Of a DNA stretch of 17,741 nt, positions 5,585 through 13,315 are shown one piece after another. Origin of the DNA: JAGGYK01 sp034716155. Its GTDB lineage: Bacteria > Desulfobacterota > Desulfomonilia > UBA1062. Every line of letters begins with the position of its first letter. Position 1 is the stretch's first letter. Location: assembly GCA_034716155.1 (NCBI GenBank), contig JAYEFR010000092.1:1-17741 (forward strand), read 5' to 3'. Position numbers and translations under genes: made by a program. The notes below the pieces were generated by a model. It had not been told where the DNA came from, ran no database searches, and saw only the letters and a program-made list of their open reading frames with translations.

Positions 5585-8500
5585 TTTACCTCTCCAATCC
5601 TAGTGTCTGTATCATTAATGGAACGCAGGTATATCCCTACCTGGGATGCCAGGTCGCCGGTTCCATCGAAGAACAGGTTGACCGTAGGTATATTCAAAAA
5701 TTCGGGATTAGCCTGAAATATATACGAGGTAATGCGGCCTGGCATACACCCAAATGGTGCGCAATTTGCCACCAGGCTTACCCCCTGATTTGCAAAGACC
5801 TTTGCCCTGCCTATGGTAAGTATTGCCTCGCCTTCAAATTCAAAGGGTATGAATCTTTGAGCCTTTTCAAGCACTTCACCTATATGAGGCTCTTCCAAGT
5901 CATCCAGGATGGGAGAAAACAGGGCAATGATGTCTCTTTCTATCTTGTGTAGATAATGGCTTTTGATGTATGAAAGCGCCTTACTGCCGCTACCATTCTT
6001 TCTCGCCACAAGTTCATCCACATAGTGTATCCACTCTGTCATCGGGGCCAGCCATGCCTCGCCACCTGATAGTTCTATTACATCCACAATGTGTTGGTTG
6101 GAAAAGTTGTTCATCCTGACAAATATCTCCCCCACTATGCCCACAATAGGCTTCCTGGGTTTACTATAGTCAACCTCTGTTCTCAGCTTTTTTACAAATG
6201 ATCTTAGATACTTATCCCAGGGCATACCCCTTTCCATAAGATGGCGGATGTCTTCTAAGGCACGGTCGAATACAGCCAGCGCCTTATCTCTAGGTGTAAT
6301 GTACGGGATGCTGCGGCACCTCAACTTAAATAGACTATCGCCCACGCAGATCGCCTTCCACATCTCTTTTCGCATCTCAGGTGTAAGGAAGTCATATCCG
6401 TCTTCAGACGTGGGCGAGAATATTGATGCATTTTTAACCCCGGCCTTGTCTATGACCTTTGATTGGAGGGTTGCATATTGACCATATCTACATGGACCCT
6501 CTGCCCTGGGCATAATAAGGACATCCTCCAAAGAGTGCGAGCCATTACCTGCCACGGACAAAAATTTACCTATAGTCACAGAGGCAGGAAGACACTCGCT
6601 TCCCCTGCAATAGGAACGACCTTTATTACACTCTAAGCTAGTCTCTTCTCCTGTTGGATATGCATTATACCCATACCTCTTTAGCGTTGCAGCCCATAAT
6701 TGCGGTATATAAGGATGTATCTGGGGTATCCATATCCTTGTGCGATCTTTCACATCCTTTAGTTTATATCTAATCTTCAACTCAGGGACATCCGGTGATT
6801 TTATCTTGCTTGCAGCAGGCATGCTAAACTCCCGGTAATGCTCTACCATATCAAGAAATGCCTCAATCCTTGTCTGATACCCTGTGGCCGAGCCATGTTC
6901 ATCCATCTCCAGTATAAGATAGGGCTTATCTCTTGATATCTCTTCAAAATAGGTCAATAAAAAAGAATCCGGGCCACATGAAAAGTTAGATATGACAAGC
7001 GGGAACATATTCGGCCTGTTGCTGATAGCTATAGCCTTTTTCAATATCCGCTGTCCCTGGCACCAGTACATGTCAGGGTATAACCTCACCACATCCTTAT
7101 TTGTAACCGTCTCTGGCATAATATCCATGGAGATTACTTTATAGCCCAAAGATTCTATCAGCTCCGGTATCCCCAGGTTAAGGATCTTATGGTATAGGTT
7201 ATAGGGTCTGCCAAGGATCACTATGGTCTTTTGAGCCTCAGACGGGTTATCTAAATCATCAAGAATGGGCCTCCCCTTTTCTATTATCCTCTTTCTATAT
7301 TTTTTAAGCTCTGATATCCCTTTTTCTACAGCCTTCTCGATCTTTGCCCTTGGAATGCGTTTTAAGCCCAAGGCCTTGAAGGACATCTCCAGGGTCTTTG
7401 CCTGCCGGGAGATCCCTTTACTTAGGTCAATTACAGGCGTGAATACCCTGCCGGCATGAGACTCATCCCTGTAAAATGCAGCCATACCAGTAATAAATGG
7501 GCAGTACAGACTTCTAGGCCTTATACTATCGTCCTTTTCCTCCTGGACTGGATAGGGGATGAGGATCTTATCATCCTTGAATCTGTTAATTGTTATATTT
7601 GCACATGCCATAGCCACCTTTATGGGATAGCAGAAATCCCCCGCGCCTATATTATTAAGCTCTCTTTTTATCTCGTCGTCACTAGGATAACATGCCTCAA
7701 TATCAAAGCCTAAGGCCTTCCCGACTTCGCTCCAGAAAGGCAGATACTCTTCATAAAGAGAAAGCGCAGGCATCCTAAAATGAGGCCGCGATAAATGCCT
7801 TTGCCCGGGTTGATATTCATCCAAAAGCTCATTTCTTATTCCGAATGCCGGATTGGGTGTCTTGCCCTTTGGTGCGGAATCCTGTTCTCTCCCGCACATA
7901 TAGCCCCAGCTTATCTTCCTGGCTCCCAGATTTACAACAGTGATTCTGCAATTGTTTTCACACCCCTTGCAATGGAACTCCTTGATCTTTACATCCGGGA
8001 TAATAAACCCCCTAAATGAGGTTTCTCCGGTTATCCTCTCCCTGGCAAGGATGGATGCGCCATAGGCGCCCAGCACATGACAAAAGGGAGATACTATAAC
8101 TTGAGCGCCCGTGAGTTGCTCAAGCGCCGCAACAAGCCCTTTATTCCTTGCAGTTGCACCCTGAAATACAATCCTCTCTTTATTGTAAAATCTATTGCCA
8201 ACCACCCGATTTATATAGTTTTTAAATATGGCAACCAGCACCCCTGCCATAATCCTTTCCTTTGGCTGGGCCGCTGATAACTGTCGGTTTATCTCCTGGC
8301 CCATAAATACAGTGCAACGATCAGAATTCGTCAAAGGTGTGACATTCATCACCTCATCTCCGATTTCATCCAATCTCATATCCAGAATATCCGCCTGTTC
8401 TTCTACAAAAGAGCCTGTACCTGCCGCGCAGACATAGTTCATATTCACATCAACAACCCGGCCATCAGCCAGGCGGATAAATTTGGAGTCCTGCCCCCCT

Positions 8501-9744
8501 ATCTCGAAGATGGTCTCCACATCAGGATCAAGCATCAATGCCCCTTTTGCATGTGCAGTAATCTCATTTATAATAAGGTCAGCTCCTATTATTTCCCCCA
8601 CAAGCTTGCGACCGGACCCAGTGGTGCTGCATGCTACGACGTTAAGTGTTAATCCAAGTCTCTTACGCAGGTTATCTATGCTATAAAAGATACGCCTTGT
8701 TGCCTCAATGGGGTTTCCGGCTGTATCGGTATATATATCAAGCCGTATATTGTTTGACCCGTCTACAAGCACAGCCTTTGTTGATGTAGAGCCTATATCT
8801 ACGCCCAAGGATGCATCAAATGACTCGCCTGAAGAGATATTGTGCCATATCTCATTGCCAAAGTTATCTATCTTTCTCTTCATCTCATGGGAGGGGAAGG
8901 AGCTTTTCTCCAATGTAAGCGCCCTGGCCCCCGCATCCTCAAAGGACATGGGTTTGAGCCCTTCCATGCCAGATACAAAACCTTCCAGATCATTATTACA
9001 GGCCCTTGCCTTTTTAGAGAGCGCTATGGCCCTGAAAAATGCAGGCTCAGATGCTATCCCTATCTTTGGCATCCTCTTCTTTAAGAAATACCTTATGTGG
9101 GGGTTGGCCATAAGCCCACCAGAGGCTAATATACCTTCACCATCAGGAAGGCGGCCGCCAAATACGCTCTTAAGCCCGGATATCACCATCCCCTGACACA
9201 GACCATTATACATGGCCTCCGCATCATAGCCCTCTTGCTGCAAATGTATAAGGTCAGTCTTTGCAAACACAGCACAACGGGTGGCGACAAGTGGCGCACC
9301 CTCATCGATCGGGATTTTAGAGATCTCTGAAAGGCTCAGCCCCAATCTTTTCAGCTGTTCATCCAAAAAAGAACCGGTACCAGAGGCGCAGGGGGGATTT
9401 GTTTGATAGGATATAATCCGCCCTTTACTGTCAACACTTACTACCTCTATGTTTTGCGCACCCATTATTAAAAGAATATCGTGAGGATATCTTTGTCTTA
9501 GATAATCGATCTCTGCCAGCAGACCATCATGGCGCCATTTGTCAATACTGAGGTCTACAATATTACCTGAAAAACACACTGAAATCGGCCTTGGACTTAA
9601 GTTCAATATCTCTTCAAGAAGTACATCCCTTGGAGACCCCCTGTGATGTATATTCTTCTTGTATAAAAGATTGCCCTTATTATCCTCGTGCCAAATCTTT
9701 AGATATGAGCTCCCAATATCTACTCCAAGATACCCTTGCTTCAT
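5581..9744 (-). CDS. Giant CoA-enzyme activase: two BadF/BadG/BcrA/BcrD (HgdC-type) ATPase domains fused to DUF2229/HgdB-like regions
   Basis: A 1387-residue protein. Domain 1 (about 5-250) and domain 2 (about 313-570) are both ASKHA ATPase activase domains: phosphate-1 motifs GVDIGSS (7-13) and GVDIGST (314-320), cluster motifs CASGTGSF (119-126) and CAAGTGSF (439-446), the second cysteines C157 and C477, and EIGGQDSKFI (414-423). A CxxCxxxC group at 592-599 and C617 follow. Residues about 650-980 resemble DUF2229/2-hydroxyglutaryl-CoA dehydratase subunit regions (GRPYNLYHKILN, SNFSCGPDSF, DEHGSATGYQTRIEAFLD). Residues about 1000-1387 hold further conserved Cys (1039, 1046, 1051, 1085, 1328, 1333) and the VANCAPFGCMPGRITSYIF signature. 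HgdC-type activases drive ATP-dependent electron transfer to dehydratases; members of this long fusion have no assigned substrate and no dehydratase genes lie nearby. The ATG has GGAG five bases upstream. It overlaps the patatin gene by 4 bp. Confidence 0.87.
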   Translation of the reverse strand: MKQGYLGVDIGSSYLKIWHEDNKGNLLYKKNIHHRGSPRDVLLEEILNLSPRPISVCFSGNIVDLSIDKWRHDGLLAEIDYLRQRYPHDILLIMGAQNIEVVSVDSKGRIISYQTNPPCASGTGSFLDEQLKRLGLSLSEISKIPIDEGAPLVATRCAVFAKTDLIHLQQEGYDAEAMYNGLCQGMVISGLKSVFGGRLPDGEGILASGGLMANPHIRYFLKKRMPKIGIASEPAFFRAIALSKKARACNNDLEGFVSGMEGLKPMSFEDAGARALTLEKSSFPSHEMKRKIDNFGNEIWHNISSGESFDASLGVDIGSTSTKAVLVDGSNNIRLDIYTDTAGNPIEATRRIFYSIDNLRKRLGLTLNVVACSTTGSGRKLVGEIIGADLIINEITAHAKGALMLDPDVETIFEIGGQDSKFIRLADGRVVDVNMNYVCAAGTGSFVEEQADILDMRLDEIGDEVMNVTPLTNSDRCTVFMGQEINRQLSAAQPKERIMAGVLVAIFKNYINRVVGNRFYNKERIVFQGATARNKGLVAALEQLTGAQVIVSPFCHVLGAYGASILARERITGETSFRGFIIPDVKIKEFHCKGCENNCRITVVNLGARKISWGYMCGREQDSAPKGKTPNPAFGIRNELLDEYQPGQRHLSRPHFRMPALSLYEEYLPFWSEVGKALGFDIEACYPSDDEIKRELNNIGAGDFCYPIKVAMACANITINRFKDDKILIPYPVQEEKDDSIRPRSLYCPFITGMAAFYRDESHAGRVFTPVIDLSKGISRQAKTLEMSFKALGLKRIPRAKIEKAVEKGISELKKYRKRIIEKGRPILDDLDNPSEAQKTIVILGRPYNLYHKILNLGIPELIESLGYKVISMDIMPETVTNKDVVRLYPDMYWCQGQRILKKAIAISNRPNMFPLVISNFSCGPDSFLLTYFEEISRDKPYLILEMDEHGSATGYQTRIEAFLDMVEHYREFSMPAASKIKSPDVPELKIRYKLKDVKDRTRIWIPQIHPYIPQLWAATLKRYGYNAYPTGEETSLECNKGRSYCRGSECLPASVTIGKFLSVAGNGSHSLEDVLIMPRAEGPCRYGQYATLQSKVIDKAGVKNASIFSPTSEDGYDFLTPEMRKEMWKAICVGDSLFKLRCRSIPYITPRDKALAVFDRALEDIRHLMERGMPWDKYLRSFVKKLRTEVDYSKPRKPIVGIVGEIFVRMNNFSNQHIVDVIELSGGEAWLAPMTEWIHYVDELVARKNGSGSKALSYIKSHYLHKIERDIIALFSPILDDLEEPHIGEVLEKAQRFIPFEFEGEAILTIGRAKVFANQGVSLVANCAPFGCMPGRITSYIFQANPEFLNIPTVNLFFDGTGDLASQVGIYLRSINDTDTRIGEVK

Positions 9745-9889
9745 CTTCTCCTCATCAGCCGGTCACAAAAAATTGCATTATGCCTGCAAAAACCGAATTG
9801 CGAACTAGGTTTAACATCAAATAAAACATCTATCAATAATTTTTTGTCCTGTCTTACGATGCCGCCATTTTTATACGGATTTTATCCTT

Positions 9890-9939
9890 GTAGGGTATAT
9901 TTCCCTTAAGCGGGCCGATGAGGGCAAAAGTCCCCTACA
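9890..9939. repeat. 50-bp imperfect palindrome, copy 2
   Basis: Matches the unit at 2818, starting GTAGGGTATATTTCCC and ending GTCCCCTACA. It lies upstream of the giant activase gene. Between it and that gene (9745-9889) I see no further repeat and no strong promoter; on the minus strand the TTGATA and TTAAAC hexamers, 16 bp apart around 9800-9830, are only a weak candidate. Confidence 0.75.
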
Positions 9940-9967
9940 AAGCTTTGTGCCCTGCAACTATTTTTTT

Positions 9968-10080
9968 ATCTTCTATCTTTCGTCTTTTATCTCTTGCCTT
10001 TTCGACTCTTGACTCACGACTCCCGACTATTCTTAATCACCCAAAACCCAACACCTTTTTTACTATTCACTATTCACTGT
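9968..10080. repeat. Heptamer array 2
   Basis: About 16 seven-base units: ATCTTTC-like (9968-10002), GACTCTT/GACTCAC (10004-10031), CACCCAA/AACCCAA (10038-10051) and TTTACTA/TTCACTA/TTCACTG (10059-10079). Two one-base shifts occur, one before and one after the GACTC block, and they cancel. The order of families and the orientation relative to the surrounding minus-strand genes match array 1. Confidence 0.82.
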
Positions 10081-10098
10081 TTTCATATAAACTATATG

Positions 10099-10361
10099 TG
10101 ATACATTCGTAAAAAGTCCACACGGTGTCATTCTGAGGAGCGGAGCGACGAAGAATCTCAATGATATCAGATTCTTCGCTATCGCTCAGAATGACAAAAG
10201 AGTGTTTTTCAGACTTCCAAGTAACTTAAATCTGCAAATGCGCTATAAGTTGTTAATATTTTTTAATATTTGCCGGAAATAACAAATTTGTTAAAAACAT
10301 AAGTTACTTTCCATTATAATGCCGACGTGTCGGCATAGCGGAGCTTTTTACGAGTTTGTCA
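10099..10361. mobile_element. 263-bp non-coding element with TCGTAAAAAG terminal repeats and TATG target duplication
   Basis: The left end TGATACATTCGTAAAAAGTC and the reverse complement of the right end, TGACAAACTCGTAAAAAGC, are related inverted repeats. TATG occurs on both flanks (10095-10098 and 10362-10365). The interior holds a long hairpin (10126-10196), a 10-bp inverted repeat AAGTAACTTA (10219-10228 with 10300-10309), and a hairpin ATGCCGA-CGTG-TCGGCAT at 10319-10336. The right end supplies the TGA stop of the enoyl-CoA hydratase gene. There is no coding capacity. Confidence 0.7.
10126..10196. repeat. TCATTCTGAG hairpin, variant of the TCATTGCGAG family
   Basis: Ends TGTCATTCTGAG and CTCAGAATGACA are perfect inverted repeats, with GAAGAATCT pairing to AGATTCTTC inside, giving a strong stem of about 30 bp with bulges. 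It resembles the outer parts of the TCATTGCGAG elements but lacks their GGCCGACGTGG interior. It is nested in the 263-bp element. Confidence 0.75.
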
Positions 10362-11072
10362 TATGTTAAACCTCCCTAATTCAATAACCGGAGGGTCTTC
10401 AACGTCTATAACATGTACAACGTCTTTATACATACCCTTCTTCATCTCGGAGATTACCTCCCTCCTCTTGTTCAGACCTTTTGCAAAGGAGAGGACCTCT
10501 GTCATCAGATTATCGATATGACATGCCTTCATGATGATATGATGCTCTTCGCACTCCTTGGCAGTAAGACGTTTCCCCATGAATTTCATCTCTTCAAATT
10601 TATACATAGGAATTGCCTTTTCTGCGACCGCTATCATCCCTGGAAGAAAGGGTATTCCGAGGTCTACCTCGGGAAAGCAGAAAAATCCCCTGTCAGCACG
10701 CATAAATCTAAAATCAAATGCACAGCACATAATTGCCCCACCGGCAAATGCATGGCCTGTTATGGCAGCGATAGTGATCATGGGATAAATAACCAATCTC
10801 TTTATAAGTTTGTTTAAAGTGTAGATAAACTTCTTTGCTGTTTCTGTATCATTTTTTTGGATAACGGGGACAAGCCAGTCAAGATCGATCCCGTTGGAAA
10901 AGATCTTTTCGTGTGATGATTTTACAACAAGTACATTTGCATCAGTATCATTCTCGATCGTATCCAAGACAGAAAGAAACTCGCCTAAAAATGTCAGATT
11001 GAATCGGTTTTCTCCGCTATTCATGGTAATAACAGCCACCTTTTCATCAACGGCATAATCTATTGACGCCAT
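10359..11072 (-). CDS. Enoyl-CoA hydratase/isomerase family protein
   Basis: A 237-residue crotonase-fold protein. It shows the N-terminal NRFNLTFLGEFL segment (22-33), the first oxyanion-hole region FSNGIDLDWL (58-67) and the second, GHAFAGGAIMCCAFDFRFM (106-124), and a possible catalytic Glu135 in FPEVDLGIPFLPG. The NRFNLT pattern and the loop at FSNGIDL recall delta3,delta2-enoyl-CoA isomerases (PECI/ECI type), so isomerase activity is at least as likely as hydration. I chose ATG at 11072 because GGAGG lies eight bases upstream; the longer in-frame start at 11117 adds 15 residues unlike the family and would lie at the start of transcription of the promoter at 11109-11137. The TGA stop is contributed by the end of a 263-bp inserted element. 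The gene stands alone, flanked by repeats. Confidence 0.83.
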   Translation of the reverse strand: MASIDYAVDEKVAVITMNSGENRFNLTFLGEFLSVLDTIENDTDANVLVVKSSHEKIFSNGIDLDWLVPVIQKNDTETAKKFIYTLNKLIKRLVIYPMITIAAITGHAFAGGAIMCCAFDFRFMRADRGFFCFPEVDLGIPFLPGMIAVAEKAIPMYKFEEMKFMGKRLTAKECEEHHIIMKACHIDNLMTEVLSFAKGLNKRREVISEMKKGMYKDVVHVIDVEDPPVIELGRFNI

Positions 11073-11108
11073 ATATAATACCTCCATATTAAAAGCCTTA
11101 TTAATAAA

Positions 11109-11137
11109 ATTATACATTTTATGATTATATATGCCAA
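11109..11137 (-). promoter_or_regulatory. Sigma-70-type promoter of the enoyl-CoA hydratase gene
   Basis: On the minus strand TTGGCA (11132-11137) and TATAAT (11109-11114) are separated by exactly 17 bp. The -10 is a perfect match and the -35 differs from TTGACA at one position. Transcription should start near 11102, leaving a short leader with GGAGG in front of the ATG at 11072. This is the best promoter in the window. Confidence 0.62.
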
Positions 11138-11243
11138 GGAGAAAGATAAAAAGGTGTTGGGTTATATGTTCAAAATTGAATGCAACATGGTTTAAACGGA
11201 CAAAGCTCCGCCCCTTTAAGGTGGTTGGAATGCAAAATAAGGG

Positions 11244-11301
11244 TTGGTTTAATTGGTTGGGGTGGGATAATAAATTTGTTTGATTTGGTTTAATTGGTTT
11301 G
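11244..11301. repeat. Direct repeat in a T/G-rich stretch
   Basis: The 17-bp unit TTGGTTTAATTGGTTGG (11244-11260) recurs at 11285-11301 with one difference. The region 11138-11382 upstream of the enoyl-CoA hydratase promoter has no gene; apart from this repeat and a short TTGGGTT-like remnant near 11155, I see nothing recognisable in it. Confidence 0.5.
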
Positions 11302-11382
11302 ATAAAGTTCTATGTTTAGGGTTTTATTCTAGGAGATAAAAAGTGAAGCTAAGTCTTTCTTTGCCTCTCGATTGGTTCAAGA

Positions 11383-11537
11383 TTGATGCACTCATAAAAA
11401 GTCAAAATTAGATGGCAAAGTAAAAAGCTTCAAATTCAAGGCGCGCAAATCTTGAGGAATGAGGCGTACTTACCGTACGCCGCAATGACGAAAGACGCAG
11501 GATGGCGCAAAAGTTGGACTTTTTACGAAGCCATCAA
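11383..11537. mobile_element. 155-bp non-coding element of the TCGTAAAAAGTC terminal-repeat family
   Basis: The left 21 bases (TTGATG, CTCATAAAAAGTC) and the reverse complement of the right 21 (TTGATG, TTCGTAAAAAGTC) match at about 17 positions. AGAT may be a 4-bp target duplication (about 11380-11383 and 11537-11540, ambiguous by one base). The interior contains a perfect hairpin GGCGTAC-TTACC-GTACGCC (11463-11481). I recall very similar elements from sulfate-reducing Desulfobacterota genomes, but could not check this. No ORF. Confidence 0.65.
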
Positions 11538-11577
11538 GATTACTCACGATTTTTTTCAATATCTAACAATATCCATC

Positions 11578-11666
11578 CCCCCTTGAGGGGGGCGGGGGGG
11601 TGTTACTCCCTTGATGACATCCCCCTAACCCCCTTCAAAGGGGGAATCAAAGGGGTGTTACCCCTT
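11578..11666. repeat. G/C-tract hairpin cluster
   Basis: Consecutive C-runs and G-runs form hairpins, for example CCCCCTT with GAGGGGGG near 11580-11594 and CCCCCTTCAAAGGGGG near 11628-11643, plus the repeated GGGTGTTAC at two places. It resembles the CCCCCTTTG-type intergenic repeats common in many bacterial genomes. No gene is present. Confidence 0.5.
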
Positions 11667-11710
11667 GGGCCGATGAAGGTTTTATTGGTCTGGATGATAT
11701 AAAAAATTTT

Positions 11711-11760
11711 GTAGGGCATATTTCCCTTAAGCGGGCCGATGAGGACAAAAGGCCCCTACA
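11711..11760. repeat. 50-bp imperfect palindrome, copy 3
   Basis: Starts GTAGGGCATATTTCCC and ends GGCCCCTACA, one base different from the other copies in the GAGGAC segment. It lies 48 bp from heptamer array 3, downstream of prsR. Confidence 0.8.
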
Positions 11761-11808
11761 TTTTCCTTGAACATTGAAATATTTTTTGACTTGGATCATT
11801 TGATGTAT

Positions 11809-11885
11809 AACCCAAAACCCAACGCTCAAAACCCAAAACCCAACGCTCAAAACCCAAAACTTCTTTTACTGTTTACTGTTCACTT
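11809..11885. repeat. Heptamer array 3: 11 contiguous 7-bp units in perfect register at the prsR stop codon
   Basis: From 11809 the units are AACCCAA, AACCCAA, CGCTCAA, AACCCAA, AACCCAA, CGCTCAA, AACCCAA, AACTTCT, TTTACTG, TTTACTG, TTCACTT, with no slip where AACCCAA changes to TTTACTG. The AACCCAA-AACCCAA-CGCTCAA triplet is itself repeated with a 21-bp period. The final unit contains the complement of the prsR TGA stop. On the prsR strand the array has five GGG tracts. Confidence 0.92.
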
Positions 11886-13256
11886 CCTAAACGAGGATCG
11901 ACTATCGATTGTTATATCATGCTTTTTAATCAAATCATGCAGGGTAGGACGGCTGATCTCCAATGCTATGGCTGCCTTGCTGATATTGTAGTTATATTTT
12001 ATGAGCGCCTGTTTTATTGCCTTTACCTCTGCTTGGTCACGTATAGATCTGAGGTTCTCACATTCACCCTGGGCAGAATCAAAACCAAGATCAAAAGGGC
12101 TTATTGTTTTAGTCTCTGCCATGACCACAGCCCGTCTTATCTTGTTTTGCATCTCCCTTATATTTCCATCCCACTCATAGCTTGTCATTAAATCCATGGC
12201 AGAAGGGCTAAATCCCTTAAACTTGCGACCTATCTCCCTGCCATACAGATCCAGAAAATATCTTGCCAGCACAGGAATATCCTCGGGACGTTCCCTTAAG
12301 GGAGGAACCTTAAATGAGACCACATTTAAGCGATAATACAAATCTTCACGAAAGAGCCCTTTCTCAACTGCATCTTCTAAATCCACATTAGTAATCGCAA
12401 TAACCCTGGCATCAATATCTATTACCTTGCTCCCACCTACCCTTTCAATCGTTCCTTCCTGTAAGAATCTTAACAACTTTACCTGAAGGGCCAAGGGGAG
12501 TTCTCCTACTTCATCCAGGACCACTGTGCCGTCGGCCGCCACCTCGAGTTTCCCTATATGCCTGGTATAAGCACCGGTAAATGAGCCCTTTTCATGACCA
12601 AACAGCTCACTTTCTAAAAGATTTTCCGGAATTGCCCCGCAATTAATGATAACAAGTGATTTATCTGCCCTTTGAGATAGATGATGGATCACCTGGGCAA
12701 GACGTTCCTTGCCTGTACCGCTCTCTCCCTGAATTAATACCGGATAATCTGTGCTCGCAACCTTTTTGGCCCTGTCAATCAACTCAATCATCCCTTGGCT
12801 TGTCGCGATCATACCCTCAAGGTATGCATCATCAATGACTATTCGTTTAAGGTCGGTTAACTCCCCCTCAAGCTTTGATATATGCATAGCCCTGTTAAGT
12901 ATTATCTTTAATTCTCCTATGTTAACAGGCTTTGAATAATAATCGTATGCCCCCAATGATACAGCCTCTAAGGCATTTTCCCGATTAGTATTACCTGTCA
13001 TAACGATTATCTTGGTTGCCGCTGCGGACACCAGGATTTCCTTCATAAGTTTAAGCCCTTCTTCAGCGGTATCCGGATGCGGTGGCAGTCCAAGGTCTAA
13101 GAGCGTCACAAGTGGGCGCTTTTTCTTCAGTAAATCAAGCGCTTGATCAGCATCTGCTGCAACAGCAACATCATAGGTATCTGAAAGTCCCCATTTAAGC
13201 TGCTTGGCAAGGGCAGCTTCATCCTCTACTATAAGTATATGATCTTTATCAGACAT
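11880..13256 (-). CDS. prsR: PEP-CTERM system sigma-54-dependent response regulator PrsR
   Basis: A 458-residue NtrC-type regulator. The receiver domain (about 5-125) has the acidic pocket ED (11-12), phospho-acceptor D54 in TLLDLGLPPHPD and K109 in SKPV; the TLLDLGLPP wording is characteristic of PrsR. The AAA+ domain (about 145-385) has Walker A GESGTGKE (177-184), the sigma-54 contact loop GSFTGA (224-229; the first position is Ser rather than the usual Ala) and Walker B VVLDEV (245-250). The C-terminus (about 405-446) is a Fis-type helix-turn-helix (NYNISKAAIALEISRPTLHDLIKK). The ATG has an excellent AAAGGAGG. It follows prsK, its expected kinase, in the same direction but across a 433-bp repeat-filled gap. 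In characterised genomes PrsK/PrsR act with RpoN to control exopolysaccharide and PEP-CTERM genes. Its stop codon is the first part of a heptamer array. Confidence 0.9.
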   Translation of the reverse strand: MSDKDHILIVEDEAALAKQLKWGLSDTYDVAVAADADQALDLLKKKRPLVTLLDLGLPPHPDTAEEGLKLMKEILVSAAATKIIVMTGNTNRENALEAVSLGAYDYYSKPVNIGELKIILNRAMHISKLEGELTDLKRIVIDDAYLEGMIATSQGMIELIDRAKKVASTDYPVLIQGESGTGKERLAQVIHHLSQRADKSLVIINCGAIPENLLESELFGHEKGSFTGAYTRHIGKLEVAADGTVVLDEVGELPLALQVKLLRFLQEGTIERVGGSKVIDIDARVIAITNVDLEDAVEKGLFREDLYYRLNVVSFKVPPLRERPEDIPVLARYFLDLYGREIGRKFKGFSPSAMDLMTSYEWDGNIREMQNKIRRAVVMAETKTISPFDLGFDSAQGECENLRSIRDQAEVKAIKQALIKYNYNISKAAIALEISRPTLHDLIKKHDITIDSRSSFRK

Positions 13257-13282
13257 ATGACCTCCTTTATGTCCTGATGCGA

Positions 13283-13311
13283 TTTTTAGTTATGAAATGC
13301 CGGCTTCTCAA
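13283..13311 (-). promoter_or_regulatory. Possible sigma-70-type promoter of prsR
   Basis: On the minus strand TTGAGA (13306-13311) and TAAAAA (13283-13288) are 17 bp apart, 27 bp upstream of the prsR start. The -10 is poor. If active it would uncouple prsR from prsK, which the long repeat-filled gap makes plausible. Confidence 0.3.
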
Positions 13312-13315
13312 TTTA

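Noticed and set aside
8708..9196. Plus-strand ORF of 162 residues
   Set aside because: It is antisense to the well-supported activase domains and has no ribosome binding site or family resemblance.
11073..11117. Longer enoyl-CoA hydratase starting at 11117
   Set aside because: This start lies within the promoter spacer (11115-11131) of the only good promoter, and the ATG at 11072 has a clear GGAGG.
11809..11857. AACCCAA tracts as telomere-like DNA or a contig end
   Set aside because: They lie in the middle of continuous gene-bearing sequence and are one of several heptamer families, so a telomere explanation is not needed.
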